Assembly: GCF_003269065.1 (NCBI RefSeq)
Contig: NZ_QLTA01000003.1
Coordinates: forward strand, 124,001-188,000
Length of the DNA: 64,000 bases
Direction of reading: 5' to 3'
DNA from: Paracidovorax anthurii
GTDB lineage: Bacteria; Pseudomonadota; Gammaproteobacteria; Burkholderiales; Burkholderiaceae_C
Shown: in pieces, positions 9,158-22,061 of the stretch
How positions within the stretch are numbered: the first letter of the stretch is position 1
Layout: the number at the start of each line of letters is the position of its first letter
Made by a program: the position numbers and the translations under genes
The notes under the pieces: generated by a model
Told to the model about the DNA's origin: nothing
The model's input: only the letters and a program-made list of their open reading frames with translations
The model's database searches: none

Positions 9158-10054
9158 ATGGCAGCCCTGATTTGCGGTTCCCTGGCCTTCGACACCATCA
9201 TGACGTTCGAGGGGCGCTTCGCCGAGCAGATCCTGCCGGATCAGTTGCACATCCTGAACGTGTCGTTCCTGGTGCCCACCCTGCGGCGGGATTTCGGCGG
9301 ATGCGCCGGCAATATCGCCTACAGCCTCAAGCTGCTGGGGGGCGATCCCGTGCCCATGGCCATGCTCGGCAGCGATGGCGCGGACTACCTCCAGCGCCTG
9401 CGGGGGCTCGGCATCGACACCCGCCACGTGGGGCAGGTGGACGACACCTATACCGCCCAGGCCCTGATCATGACCGACCGCGACAACAACCAGATCACGG
9501 CCTTCCATCCGGGCGCCATGATGCAGGCCCACCGGACCCGCATCGCCGCGGAGCCGGATCTGCGCCTGGGCATCATCGCGCCGGACGGGCGTGACGCCAT
9601 GGTGGAACACGCAGCGCAGTTCGAGGCGGCAGGCATTCCGTTTGTCTTCGATCCGGGGCAGGGGCTGCCCATGTTCAATGGCGATGAACTCGCGCGCTTC
9701 ATCGGGCAGGCCACCTGGGTGACCGTGAACGACTACGAAGGCCGCATGCTGTGCGAGCGCACGGGCTGGAGCCTGGCGGACATTTCCCGCAAGGTGCAAG
9801 GCCTCGTGGTCACCCTGGGTGCGCAGGGCTGCGAAGTCTGGGAGGACGGTGCGAGCACGCTCGTGCCGCCCGTGGAGCCCGCGCAGGTGGTGGACCCGAC
9901 GGGGTGCGGCGATGCATGGCGCGGCGCGCTGCTCTTCGGCCTCGAACGCGGCTGGTCCCTGGCGCGGTGCGCCGCGCTGGGCAATCGCATGGGCTCGCTC
10001 AAGATCGCGCAGCGCGGGCCGCAGAACTACGTGCTGGATTTCGAGCCGGCCTGA
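9158..10054 (+). CDS. PfkB-family carbohydrate/nucleoside (adenosine-type) kinase
   Basis: The ATG at 9158 starts MAALICGSLAFDTIMTFEGRF, giving 298 residues, normal for PfkB kinases. The N-terminal ribokinase signature is in FGGCAGNIAYSLKLLGG and the C-terminal catalytic signature is VVDPTGCGDAWRGALLFGLE. The catalytic Asp is conserved, while the usual GAGD reads GCGD. This subfamily is usually annotated as adenosine kinase-like; the substrate cannot be proved here. A hairpin at 10079-10105 lies just downstream. Confidence 0.88.
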   Translation: MAALICGSLAFDTIMTFEGRFAEQILPDQLHILNVSFLVPTLRRDFGGCAGNIAYSLKLLGGDPVPMAMLGSDGADYLQRLRGLGIDTRHVGQVDDTYTAQALIMTDRDNNQITAFHPGAMMQAHRTRIAAEPDLRLGIIAPDGRDAMVEHAAQFEAAGIPFVFDPGQGLPMFNGDELARFIGQATWVTVNDYEGRMLCERTGWSLADISRKVQGLVVTLGAQGCEVWEDGASTLVPPVEPAQVVDPTGCGDAWRGALLFGLERGWSLARCAALGNRMGSLKIAQRGPQNYVLDFEPA

Positions 10055-10078
10055 CCATGTCTCTGGCCGCGTGGCCAT

Positions 10079-10105
10079 AAAAAAACCCGGTGCAGGCACC
10101 GGGTT
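10079..10105 (-). terminator. Intrinsic terminator of the histone H1-like gene (bidirectional position)
   Basis: AACCCGGTG (10084-10092) and CACCGGGTT (10097-10105) form a 9-bp stem with a CAGG loop. Seven A residues on the plus strand (10079-10085) give a T7 tract for minus-strand transcription, so it strongly terminates the H1-like gene. It may weakly stop the kinase gene arriving from the other side. Confidence 0.85.
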
Positions 10106-10132
10106 GATTCGAGACTTCGGGTAAGGCCGATC

Positions 10133-10693
10133 TCAGGGCTTGCCACCCGTCGGGAACGGCCATGCCGCCTGCGGGTTCAGCGTGGTTTGCGCTGCAGGCG
10201 CAGGTGCAGGGGCAGAGGCCTTGGCGGCAGCCTTCTTGGCGGCGGCCTTCTTCGGTGCAGCGGCTTTCTTCGCGGGCGCTGCGGCGGCCTTCTTCGCTAC
10301 TGCGGCCTTCTTGGCCGGTGCGGCGGCCTTCTTCGCTGCTGCAGCCTTCTTGGCGGGCGCGGCGGCTTTCTTGGCCGGTGCAGCGGCCTTCTTCGCTACG
10401 GCAGCCTTCTTGGCGGGCGCGGCGGCCTTCTTTGCCGGTGCGGCCTTCTTCGCGGGTGCAGCGGCCTTCTTGGCTACGGCAGCCTTCTTGGCGGGTGCGG
10501 CGGCTTTCTTGGCCGGTGCCGCAGCCTTCTTGGCTACCGTGGCCTTCTTGGCGGGTGCGGCGGCCTTCTTGGCCGGTGCAGCCTTCTTCGCCGGTGCGGC
10601 GGCCTTCTTGGCTACCGTAGCCTTCTTCGCGGGAGCCGCTTTCTTCGCGGCGGGTGCTGCCTTCTTGGCGGCGGCTTTCTTCGCAGTTGCCAT
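10133..10693 (-). CDS. Histone H1-like Lys/Ala/Pro-rich nucleoid protein
   Basis: 186 residues, almost entirely repeats of the type AKKAAAPAKKA and VAKKAA, with a non-repeat C-terminus ending NPQAAWPFPTGGKP. Such proteins (HctB / BpH1-like, AlgP-like) bind DNA through their positive charge and compact the nucleoid. Two ATGs are adjacent (10696 and 10693); 10693 has AAGGAG 6 nt upstream and is preferred. The repeat coding makes the length prone to change between strains. A strong terminator lies 28 nt after the stop. Confidence 0.9.
   Translation of the reverse strand: MATAKKAAAKKAAPAAKKAAPAKKATVAKKAAAPAKKAAPAKKAAAPAKKATVAKKAAAPAKKAAAPAKKAAVAKKAAAPAKKAAPAKKAAAPAKKAAVAKKAAAPAKKAAAPAKKAAAAKKAAAPAKKAAVAKKAAAAPAKKAAAPKKAAAKKAAAKASAPAPAPAAQTTLNPQAAWPFPTGGKP
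10206..10690 (-). repeat. Degenerate tandem coding repeats (AKKAA/PAKKA units)
   Basis: The coding strand is built from 12-15-nt units encoding PAKKA or VAKKA, arranged in a higher-order pattern of about 26 codons. The copies differ mainly at third positions. The tract spans most of the H1-like gene and can expand or contract by recombination or slippage in whole codons. Confidence 0.75.
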
Positions 10694-10803
10694 CATTTTC
10701 TCCTTGGGTCGATTTGCAAAGAGCACTCCATGCCTGCATTGGACAGGGAGTGATCCATGGCGATGAGGGCTCCTGCGGAGCTCGCACCGCCATGAACGCG
10801 GGA

Positions 10804-10848
10804 ACGCCCCGCACGGCAGGGCTCTCGCGAGCTGCCGGTGCGGGGCGT
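10804..10848. other. Long near-perfect hairpin between nrdB and the H1-like gene
   Basis: ACGCCCCGCAC pairs with GTGCGGGGCGT, then GGCAG with CTGCC, then GCTC with GAGC around a TCGC loop; only single-base bulges interrupt the stem. There is no T-tract on either side, so it is either a U-less terminator or 3'-end stabiliser for nrdB, or a barrier before the H1-like gene. Confidence 0.6.
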
Positions 10849-10883
10849 GGAATGAAAATACATGGCCTTGGATACTGGGAAGA

Positions 10884-12080
10884 CTAGTCCCAGGACAGTG
10901 CGCCGCCGGACTGGTACTCGATGACGCGCGTCTCGAAGAAGTTGCGTTCCTTCTTGAGGTCGATCATCTCGCTCATCCAGGGGAAGGGATTTTCTTCGTT
11001 GGGGAAGAGCGCTTCCAGTCCGATCTGCGTGGCCCGCCGGTTGGCGATGTAGCGCAGGTAGCCCTTGAACATGGAGGCGTTCATGCCCAGCACGCCGCGG
11101 GGCATGGTGTCCTCGGCGTATTGGTACTCCAGCTCCACCGCCTTCATGAAGAGGCCCTTGATCTCTTCCTTGAACTCGGCGGTCCAGAGGTGCGGGTTCT
11201 CGAGCTTGAGCTGGTTGATCAGGTCGATGCCGAAGTTGCAGTGCATCGACTCGTCGCGCAGGATGTACTGGTACTGCTCGGCGGCACCCGTCATCTTGTT
11301 CTGGCGGCCGAGCGCGAGGATCTGCGTGAAGCCGACGTAGAAGAACAGGCCTTCCATGAGGCATGCGAAGACGATCAGCGACTTCAGCAGGGTCTGGTCG
11401 GTCTCGGGCGTGCCGGTCTTGAAGTCGGGGTCCATGATCGCCTCGATGAAGGGGATCAGGAACTCGTCCTTGTTGCGGATCGAATCGACTTCGTTGTAGG
11501 CGTTGAAGATCTCGCTTTCGTCGAGGCCGAGCGATTCGACGATGTACTGGTAGGCGTGCGTGTGGATCGCTTCCTCGAAGGCCTGGCGCAGCAGGAACTG
11601 GCGGCATTCGGGCGCGGTGATGTGGCGGTACGTGCCCAGCACGATGTTGTTGGCGGCCAGCGAATCGGCGGTGACGAAGAAGCCGAGATTGCGCTTGACG
11701 ATGCGGCGCTCGTCCTCGGTCAGGCCGTTGGGGTCCTTCCAGAGCGCGATGTCGCGCGTCATGTTGACCTCTTGCGGCATCCAGTGGTTGGCGCAGGTGG
11801 CGAGGTACTTTTCCCAGGCCCACTTGTACTTGAAGGGGACGAGCTGGTTGACGTCGGTCTGGCCGTTGATGATGCGCTTGTCGGCGGCATTCACGCGGCG
11901 GTGCTGGACCGGCGTGGAGGGGGTGTCGTGCGCGGAGAAGGAAGGCGCAGCGGCAGCGACGGGCTGCAGTGCGGGGCTCTGGAGGGGCGTGGGGGACAGC
12001 ACGTCCTGACGGTGGCTTTGCAGACCGCCGTCCAGAGTTTTCTGCGATGAGGGCTTGACTTCTTCGTCCCAGTTCAGCAT
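10884..12080 (-). CDS. nrdB: Class Ia ribonucleoside-diphosphate reductase, beta subunit
   Basis: NrdB holds the diiron-tyrosyl radical used by NrdA to make deoxynucleotides. The start at 12080 ([10 protein letters not shown]) gives 398 residues; an upstream in-frame ATG at 12173 lies beyond the intercistronic hairpin region and lacks support. An N-terminal Ser/Pro/Gln-rich extension of about 65 residues precedes the ferritin-like core. The core shows the carboxylate/His ligand motifs [13 protein letters not shown] and [14 protein letters not shown]. It lies 136 nt after nrdA on the same strand. Confidence 0.97.
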   Translation of the reverse strand: MLNWDEEVKPSSQKTLDGGLQSHRQDVLSPTPLQSPALQPVAAAAPSFSAHDTPSTPVQHRRVNAADKRIINGQTDVNQLVPFKYKWAWEKYLATCANHWMPQEVNMTRDIALWKDPNGLTEDERRIVKRNLGFFVTADSLAANNIVLGTYRHITAPECRQFLLRQAFEEAIHTHAYQYIVESLGLDESEIFNAYNEVDSIRNKDEFLIPFIEAIMDPDFKTGTPETDQTLLKSLIVFACLMEGLFFYVGFTQILALGRQNKMTGAAEQYQYILRDESMHCNFGIDLINQLKLENPHLWTAEFKEEIKGLFMKAVELEYQYAEDTMPRGVLGMNASMFKGYLRYIANRRATQIGLEALFPNEENPFPWMSEMIDLKKERNFFETRVIEYQSGGALSWD

Positions 12081-12173
12081 AGGTCTTCCAATGGTCGGAT
12101 TATGAAAGCAGCGCTGCAAAAATAAAAGCGCTGGAGCGTTGTGCAGCCATGTTTTTGTTGCTTCACAGCACAT

Positions 12174-12204
12174 GCGCGAAGGTCTCGCGGCGAGACCTTC
12201 GCGC
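12174..12204 (-). other. Perfect 14-bp intercistronic hairpin between nrdA and nrdB
   Basis: GCGCGAAGGTCTCG (12174-12187) and CGAGACCTTCGCGC (12191-12204) are exact inverted repeats around a CGG loop. On the nrdA-nrdB transcript it lies 11 nt after the nrdA stop codon and has no following T-tract. A role in mRNA processing or differential stability, rather than full termination, is inferred. Confidence 0.75.
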
Positions 12205-12215
12205 GGGAAGCGGCT

Positions 12216-15170
<2,955 letters not shown>

Positions 15171-15265
15171 AAGGGTCCTCTTGGAGCAGGGAAAAAGAAG
15201 GCCTGACGGCACCGTGGAAGGCGCCGCCAGAGCGGTCGGATGTGGGTTGGGTGGTGTGGCTCTGC

Positions 15266-15313
15266 ACACTATATCTAGCGTGCGGAGTGACGACAAGACA
15301 CTACCGGTAGTGT
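15266..15313 (-). promoter_or_regulatory. Tandem NrdR-type boxes upstream of nrdA
   Basis: Two 16-bp dyads, ACACTATATCTAGCGT (15266-15281) and ACACTACCGGTAGTGT (15298-15313), have centres exactly 32 bp apart, about three helical turns. This is the known arrangement for NrdR, whose consensus is close to acaCwAtATaTwGtgt. The second box is a perfect palindrome but has CCGG instead of the AT-rich centre. The pair lies 95-145 bp upstream of the nrdA start. The rest of the 374-nt gap (15171-15544) shows no convincing gene. Confidence 0.7.
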
Positions 15314-15544
15314 ACTCGTGCCAAAACGTATCCGCCGGGAATTTCAATGTTCCGGGCTGCGGCACGCGCGGCGGCCATCCCCTTGGAACCCGCGCCATCC
15401 GGGGCTTCGGGCACCGCGTTCGAGGCGTGGCGCGCGTTGCCGGTCCGATGGGCGGCGGAGCCTGCATGGGGGCTGGATCGTCGCAAGGGGAGCGAGTGTC
15501 GCGATTTGCCGGACTTCGCGCCAGTCCTCCGGGAAAACCCTTGC

Positions 15545-16160
15545 TCAGCAGTCGGGAGGGCTTGACTTGCCGGGGAACGCGGCCTGCGGCCATCCCAGGG
15601 CCTGTTCCAGGCCCGGCCAGTCGAACCCCGGGCCGGGATCGCGCTTGCGCGCGGGCGCGATGTGCTCGTGTCCCGCGACGTGGGCGATGGGGTAGCGGTG
15701 GGCGATGTCCCGGCACAGCGCGGCCAGGGCCTGGTACTGGGCCGTCTCGAAGGTCCGTCCCTCCAGGCCCTCCAGTTCGATGCCGATGGAGTCGTCGTTG
15801 CAGTTGTCTCGGCCCCGGTAGTGCGAGGGGCCGGCATGCCAGGCCCGGTCCTCGCAGCTCACGAACTGCCAGAGCCGGCCCGTGCGCTCGATGAAGAAGT
15901 GGGCCGATACCTGCAGGCCCCGGATGCCGCCGAAGTAGGGGTGGGCGTCCCAGTCCAGCGTGTTGGTGAAGAGCCGCTGCACCTGCCCGCCGCCGTACTC
16001 GCCCGGGGGCAGGCTGATGGAGTGCACCACGATGAGGTCGATGGCGGTGCCCGCGGGGCGGGGGCCGAAGTTGGGCGAGGGCTCGCGTACCGCGGGCCCG
16101 TACCACCCGCCGTCCCAGGGCGCGCCGGGGACGCGCGCGGGCGATTCGGCCGCCCGCCGG

Positions 16161-16180
<20 letters not shown>
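15545..16180 (-). CDS. ampD: 1,6-anhydro-N-acetylmuramyl-L-alanine amidase
   Basis: AmpD cleaves the peptide from anhydro-muropeptides in the cytoplasm during cell-wall recycling. At 211 residues it is slightly longer than the E. coli enzyme. The zinc ligands expected from AmpD are present: His53 (LIVVHSIS), His171 (AGHEHIAPARK) and Asp181 (RDPGPGFDW). Glu136 in SIGIELEG fits the catalytic position of the amidase_2 fold. The start overlaps the 3' end of pilR by 20 nt, suggesting co-transcription from the pilSR unit. Confidence 0.95.
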
Positions 16181-17660
<1,480 letters not shown>

Positions 17661-17686
17661 GGCGTGGCGGGTTCTTTCACACCTTC

Positions 17687-19390
17687 TCAGAGGGCGATGG
17701 TGTCGAACAGCGAGGCGGGCCCGTGGCGGCCGGCGCGCCGGAATGACACGGTGAATGCGTTGCCGCCCACCGCGCCCCGGGGCAGGACGCGCGCGAGCCG
17801 CTCGTAGGCGATGGACGCGCCGTGGCGCTGGCAGAGTTCGCGGCAGATGTACAGGCCCAGGCCGCTGGAGCGGCTCTCCGAGGAGAAGAAGGGCTCGAAC
17901 AGGTGGCGCTCGACCGTCTTGTCCAGCGGGGCGCCGTCGCTCCAGACCTGCAGATGGATCTGGCCGGCGGCATCCGTGGAGGTCGTGACGCACAGGGAGT
18001 CCGGCTCCGGGCCCATGTAGCGCAGGGCGTTGTCCAGCAGGTTCACGAGCACCCGCCGCAGGTGTTCCGGGTCGAACTCCACCTGCGCCGCCCCGGCCTG
18101 GAGCGAGAGCTGCGCCCGGCGCTGCTGGGGCGCCTGCGACTGCCAGTCCTTCCAGGCCTGGGCGACCGTCTCGTCGAGGGGCAGCGGGGCTGCAGGGGCA
18201 TGGTCGATCTGGTGCTGCACGCGGGCGATGTCGAGCACTTCCTCGGCGATGCGGGCGAGCCGGTCGGCGTTCTGCTGCACCATGCGGGCCAGCCGCTTCT
18301 GCGCGGGCTCGGTGAGGTCTTCTTCCAGCAGGGCGTTGGCCTGCACGATAGCGGCCAGGGGATTGCGGATCTCGTGGGCCACGGCCGCCGACATGCGGCC
18401 CATCGCGGCCAGCTTCTCGGTGCGCAGACGCGCCTCCATCTCGCGCAGATCGTGCAGGAACATCACGCAGAGCTGCGCTTCCCCGGTGTCGTGCGCGATC
18501 CGGGACGAGGAGGCGAGCCATGCTCGCACGTGCAGGGCCAGGGGGCTCTGGCCCGGGTGCAGGATGTCGATGTCGGCGCTCTGGGACTGCGCGTCGCGGA
18601 AGGTCTGGCGCGCCATGTCCAGCAAGGGCCTCCACGAGGCCGATCGGGCCAGGGAGAAACTTTGCGCGGGGCTGTGCGAGCCGCCCAGGATCTGCAGCGC
18701 CGCGGGATTGGCGAGGCGGACCGTGTCGTGCGGGTCCAGCACGAGCACGCCGTCGGAGAGGTGGTCGATCACCAGCGCGCTTACCTGCTCCTGGATCTTC
18801 GCGGCGACATGGCTCTCCTGCGCGAGTTGCTGTTCGCGGTGCAGCCGCGTGGCCAGCTGGTGCACGAGGTAGGCGACGATGAAGTAGCCCGAGCCCGTCA
18901 GGGCCGACTGGAAGTAGCGCTGCGTCGATTCGGTCGTTCCGTTGCCGCCCAGCCACCACGCCCAGGCCAGCAGCAGCAGGGTGGCCGCCGCCGTGGTGCC
19001 CAGGGCGAGCGTGAGGGTGCCCAGAACGCCCGCCATGAGGATGGGCAGCCCGAACAGCGGGGTGAAATTCATCGCGCCCACCTGCAGCAGCTGCAGGCCG
19101 CTGATCAGCGCCAGGTCCACGCCGATGGTGGGCAGCCAGCGGATGCTGGCCTGGGGCGGGGGGGGCGCCTCTCCGGGGTGTGCCAGCACCAGCACGGTGG
19201 CCACGAGGTAGGCGATGCACACGGCCGCCAGCAAGGGCTCCGAGGCCTTGCTGAAGGCGAAGCCCAGGGCCTGCAGCAGCAGCAGCGCCACGGCCACCAG
19301 CACCCGGCCCACGAGGAAGCTGGTCCACAGCCGGGCGAAGGGCGGGTCCGGCGCGTGCGCCGGCGCGGCGGGGGAGGACAGGGAGGGCAC
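17687..19390 (-). CDS. pilS: Sensor histidine kinase of the PilS type
   Basis: Membrane histidine kinase paired with PilR. The frame is open to 19597, but that part runs antisense-like through the preceding small gene and is Arg/Ala/Pro low complexity. A GTG at 19390 (VPSLSSPAAP) gives about 567 residues and is the likely start, without a clear ribosome site. It has about six transmembrane helices (residues ~25-210), a PAS-like segment (VIDHLSDGVLVLDP), an H-box MSAAVAHEIRNPLAAI, and N and G boxes (NLLDNALRYM, SSGLGLYICREL). Confidence 0.9.
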   Translation of the reverse strand: MPSLSSPAAPAHAPDPPFARLWTSFLVGRVLVAVALLLLQALGFAFSKASEPLLAAVCIAYLVATVLVLAHPGEAPPPPQASIRWLPTIGVDLALISGLQLLQVGAMNFTPLFGLPILMAGVLGTLTLALGTTAAATLLLLAWAWWLGGNGTTESTQRYFQSALTGSGYFIVAYLVHQLATRLHREQQLAQESHVAAKIQEQVSALVIDHLSDGVLVLDPHDTVRLANPAALQILGGSHSPAQSFSLARSASWRPLLDMARQTFRDAQSQSADIDILHPGQSPLALHVRAWLASSSRIAHDTGEAQLCVMFLHDLREMEARLRTEKLAAMGRMSAAVAHEIRNPLAAIVQANALLEEDLTEPAQKRLARMVQQNADRLARIAEEVLDIARVQHQIDHAPAAPLPLDETVAQAWKDWQSQAPQQRRAQLSLQAGAAQVEFDPEHLRRVLVNLLDNALRYMGPEPDSLCVTTSTDAAGQIHLQVWSDGAPLDKTVERHLFEPFFSSESRSSGLGLYICRELCQRHGASIAYERLARVLPRGAVGGNAFTVSFRRAGRHGPASLFDTIAL

Positions 19391-19413
19391 GGGGGGCGAT
19401 CTGCCGGGCGGGC

Positions 19414-19644
19414 TCAGCGCGGCCCCAGGCGCTGGTGTTCGGGGCCGCAGTAGTGCAGGCCCGCGTGCGCGACGGCGCCCTGCCGGGGCAGGTGCACGCC
19501 GCAGTGCGCGCAGGGCACCATGTCCTGCGGGGGCGCGATGCCGCGCCGCCGGGCGTGGCCTTCCTGCTGCATGCGCGCGCCGCGCTGGCCGCGCCATGCC
19601 CAGAAGGCGATGGCCAGCACGAGGAACAGCACCAGGTACTTCAT
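19414..19644 (-). CDS. Small PP0621-like membrane protein with C/H metal-type motif
   Basis: 76 residues: an N-terminal membrane helix (MKYLVLFLVLAIAFWAW), an Arg/Gln linker, and a short C-terminal module with CAHCGVHLP, then HAGLHYCGPEH, a CxxC...H...C...H pattern typical of a small zinc site. This gene, sandwiched between the CcsA-like gene and pilS, is a conserved neighbour in Burkholderiales, but its function is not known. Its ATG overlaps the end of the upstream gene by 4 nt. Confidence 0.8.
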   Translation of the reverse strand: MKYLVLFLVLAIAFWAWRGQRGARMQQEGHARRRGIAPPQDMVPCAHCGVHLPRQGAVAHAGLHYCGPEHQRLGPR

Positions 19645-20438
19645 GCGGTGCGCCCCAGCACGACTTCGAGCACGAAGCGCGAGCCCACGTAGGCCAGCAG
19701 GAGCAGCGCGGCCCCCGCGTACAGCACCCGCACCGCGATGCGGCCCCGCCAGCCGAAGCGCGAGCGCCCGATCAGCAGCACCGCGAAGGCGATCCACGAC
19801 AGCACGGAGAACACGGCCTTGTGGTCCCAGTTCCAGGCCCGGCCGTAGAGGGTTTCGCCGAAGAGCAGGCCCGCCGCGAGCGTGGCCGTGAGCAGCACGA
19901 AGCCGGCCACCACGAAGCGGAAGGTGAGCCGCTCCAGCGTGAGCAGGGGCACGCCGCTGTGGGGGTCGGCGGCCTGCCGGATCTGGCGCTCCGCGCGGGT
20001 CATGAGCCAGGCGTGGACCACGGCGGCGGCGAAGAGCCCGTACGATGCGATGCCCAGCGCGAGGTGCAGCGGCAGCCAGGCCGAGGCATTGACGTGCAGC
20101 GGCTGGCCCGGGAACACCTGCGCCAGCAGCACGGCCACGGCGCCCAGCGCGGCGAGCACCCAGCGCGCGCGCAGCTGCGGGAAGAGCTGGTGCTCGACGG
20201 CATAGACGGTGAGCACCAGCCACGCCGTCATCGAGAGCGCGGGCGCGAAGCCGAAGCGGGGCGTGCTCCCGAGCAGGCTCCAGGCCAGCACCGCGCCGTG
20301 CAGCACCCAGGCGACCCAGAGCGCGGCGCGGCCGCGCTCGGCGCCGATGCGCGAGGCCGCCAGGGCCGGCACCGCATAGGCCAGCGCCGCGCCCAGGGAC
20401 AGCAGCCAGTTCGCGGGGGAGACGCTGGGTAAAATCAT
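19641..20438 (-). CDS. CcsA/YpjD-like cytochrome c assembly membrane protein
   Basis: 265 residues with about eight hydrophobic helices and no signal peptide. The start at 20438 (MILPSVSPANWLLSLG) is chosen because the sequence before it is not membrane-like. The LPLHLALGIASYGLFAAA and NWDHKAVFSVLSWIAF segments contain the His residues of the cytochrome c assembly (CcsA/CcmC) family. E. coli YpjD/CorB-type homologues also sit beside ffh. Haem handling is likely from the family but unproven. It diverges from ffh. Confidence 0.85.
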   Translation of the reverse strand: MILPSVSPANWLLSLGAALAYAVPALAASRIGAERGRAALWVAWVLHGAVLAWSLLGSTPRFGFAPALSMTAWLVLTVYAVEHQLFPQLRARWVLAALGAVAVLLAQVFPGQPLHVNASAWLPLHLALGIASYGLFAAAVVHAWLMTRAERQIRQAADPHSGVPLLTLERLTFRFVVAGFVLLTATLAAGLLFGETLYGRAWNWDHKAVFSVLSWIAFAVLLIGRSRFGWRGRIAVRVLYAGAALLLLAYVGSRFVLEVVLGRTA

Positions 20439-20518
20439 GGGTCCACAGTTTAGCCCGCCGCCGTGCGGGCGGCACCGGCCCGGATGCAACGTCCGGCCCA
20501 TCCAACCGGAACACGTCC

Positions 20519-21895
20519 ATGGCCTCCGCCCTCACCGAAAAACTCTCGCGGCTCGTCAAGGAGATGCGCGGCCAGGCCCGCATCACCGAATCCAACGTGC
20601 AGGACATGCTGCGCGAGGTCCGCATGGCCCTGCTGGAGGCCGACGTGGCCCTGCCGGTGGTGCGCGACTTCATCGCGCGCGTGAAGGACAAGGCGCTGGG
20701 CCAGGAGGTGCTGGGCTCGCTCAAGCCGGGGCAGACGCTGGTCTCGATCGTGAACCGCGAACTGGCCGCCACCATGGGCGAGGGCGTGTCGGACATCAAC
20801 CTCGCCGCGCAGCCGCCGGCCGTGATCCTCATGGCGGGCCTGCAGGGCGCGGGCAAGACGACCACCACGGCCAAGCTCGCCAAGCACCTGATCGAGAAGC
20901 GCAAGAAGAAGGTGCTCACCGTCTCGGGCGACGTGTACCGGCCCGCCGCCATCGAGCAGCTCAAGACCGTGACGAAGCAGGCCGGCGCCGAATGGTTCCC
21001 CAGCACGCCCGACCAGAAACCGCTGGACATCGCGCGCGCCGCGATCGACCATGCGCGGCGCCATTATTTCGACGTGCTGCTCGTCGATACCGCCGGCCGC
21101 CTCGCGATCGACGAGGCGCTCATGAACGAGATCAAGGAGCTGCACGCGGCCCTGAACCCGGTCGAGACGCTGTTCGTGGTCGATGCCATGCAGGGCCAGG
21201 ACGCGATCAACACCGCCAGGGCCTTCAAGGAGGCGCTGCCGCTCACCGGCATCGTGCTCACCAAGCTCGACGGCGATTCGCGCGGCGGCGCGGCGCTGTC
21301 GGTGCGGCAGGTGACGGGCGCGCCGATCAAGTTCGCCGGCGTGTCCGAGAAGATCGACGGCCTGGAGGTGTTCGACGCCGAGCGCCACGCGGGCCGCATC
21401 CTGGGCATGGGCGACATCGTGGCCCTGGTCGAGCAGGTGAGCGCCGGCGTGGACCTGGAGGCGGCGCAGAAGCTGGCCGCCAAGGTCAAGAGCGGCGACG
21501 GATTCGACCTGAACGACTTCCTCGGCCAGCTCCAGCAGATGAAGCAGATGGGCGGCATCTCCAGCCTCATGGACAAGCTGCCCTCCGAGCTGATGGCCAA
21601 GGCCGGCCAGGTGGACATGGACAAGGCCGAGCGCGACATCCGCCGCAAGGAAGGCATCATCCAGAGCATGACGGCCCAGGAGCGCCGCAAGCCCGAGATC
21701 ATCAAGGCCACCCGCAAGAAGCGCATCGCCGCCGGTGCCGGCGTTCAGGTGCAGGAGGTGAACCGCCTGCTCAACGAGTTCGGCCAGATGCAGGGCATGA
21801 TGAAGAAGATGAAGGGCGGCGGCCTGATGAAGCTCATGAAGCGCATGGGCGGCATGAAGGGCTTCGGCGGCGGGATGCCCAAGCTGCCGTTCTGA
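20519..21895 (+). CDS. ffh: Signal recognition particle protein Ffh
   Basis: The SRP GTPase that targets membrane proteins co-translationally with 4.5S RNA and FtsY. 458 residues: N domain, GTPase domain with GLQGAGKTTTTAKLA, DVYRPAAIEQLK, DTAGR and TKLDGD, and a Met-rich M domain (about 310-458) ending MKKMKGGGLMKLMKRMGGMKG. It begins MASALTEKLSRLVKEMRGQA. Repeat copy B lies 51 nt past the stop. Confidence 0.98.
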   Translation: MASALTEKLSRLVKEMRGQARITESNVQDMLREVRMALLEADVALPVVRDFIARVKDKALGQEVLGSLKPGQTLVSIVNRELAATMGEGVSDINLAAQPPAVILMAGLQGAGKTTTTAKLAKHLIEKRKKKVLTVSGDVYRPAAIEQLKTVTKQAGAEWFPSTPDQKPLDIARAAIDHARRHYFDVLLVDTAGRLAIDEALMNEIKELHAALNPVETLFVVDAMQGQDAINTARAFKEALPLTGIVLTKLDGDSRGGAALSVRQVTGAPIKFAGVSEKIDGLEVFDAERHAGRILGMGDIVALVEQVSAGVDLEAAQKLAAKVKSGDGFDLNDFLGQLQQMKQMGGISSLMDKLPSELMAKAGQVDMDKAERDIRRKEGIIQSMTAQERRKPEIIKATRKKRIAAGAGVQVQEVNRLLNEFGQMQGMMKKMKGGGLMKLMKRMGGMKGFGGGMPKLPF

Positions 21896-21946
21896 CGCCA
21901 GCCCCCACCTCTGCCGCCTCGCGCCGTGGCGGGTGCTACTGAATAG

Positions 21947-21977
21947 ATAGCAAACTATTCAGCAAACGCGGCGACAT
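21947..21977 (+). repeat. Bipartite intergenic repeat, copy B
   Basis: ATAGCAAAC-N13-CGGCGACAT on the plus strand, downstream of ffh. The ATAGCAAA also forms the loop of a hairpin with stems CTGAATAG and CTATTCAG. Copy C lies 84 bp further on in the opposite orientation, so B and C make a large inverted repeat between two convergent genes. Confidence 0.8.
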
Positions 21978-22061
21978 GGCGGCGAAAACACCCGTATTTC
22001 GCCCTCCCGGGAGTGCTGCGCGCCTCCCCCTCCAGGCATCGTCTGATACCTGAAGCCTTGC

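Noticed and set aside
10206-10690. Regular repeats as a possible CRISPR array
   Set aside because: The units are 12-15 nt, have no unique spacers and are codons of the H1-like protein.
12081-12173. Upstream ATG for nrdB
   Set aside because: It would start immediately after the intercistronic hairpin and add 31 residues ([14 protein letters not shown]...) unlike NrdB; MLNWDEE is the family-like start.
15347-15565. A 72-codon plus-strand frame in the nrdA-ampD gap
   Set aside because: Ala/Pro/Arg-rich, weak start context and no recognisable feature; it overlaps the end of ampD. Kept only as unexplained intergenic sequence.
18790-18815. CGGCGACATGG inside pilS as a fifth copy of the bipartite repeat
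   Set aside because: It lacks ATAGCAAAC at the fixed distance and is coding sequence; similar single halves at 23975 and 24565 were rejected for the same reason.
19391-19597. In-frame N-terminal extension of pilS
   Set aside because: It overlaps most of the small membrane-protein gene in another frame and is low complexity; the GTG at 19390 is a better start.
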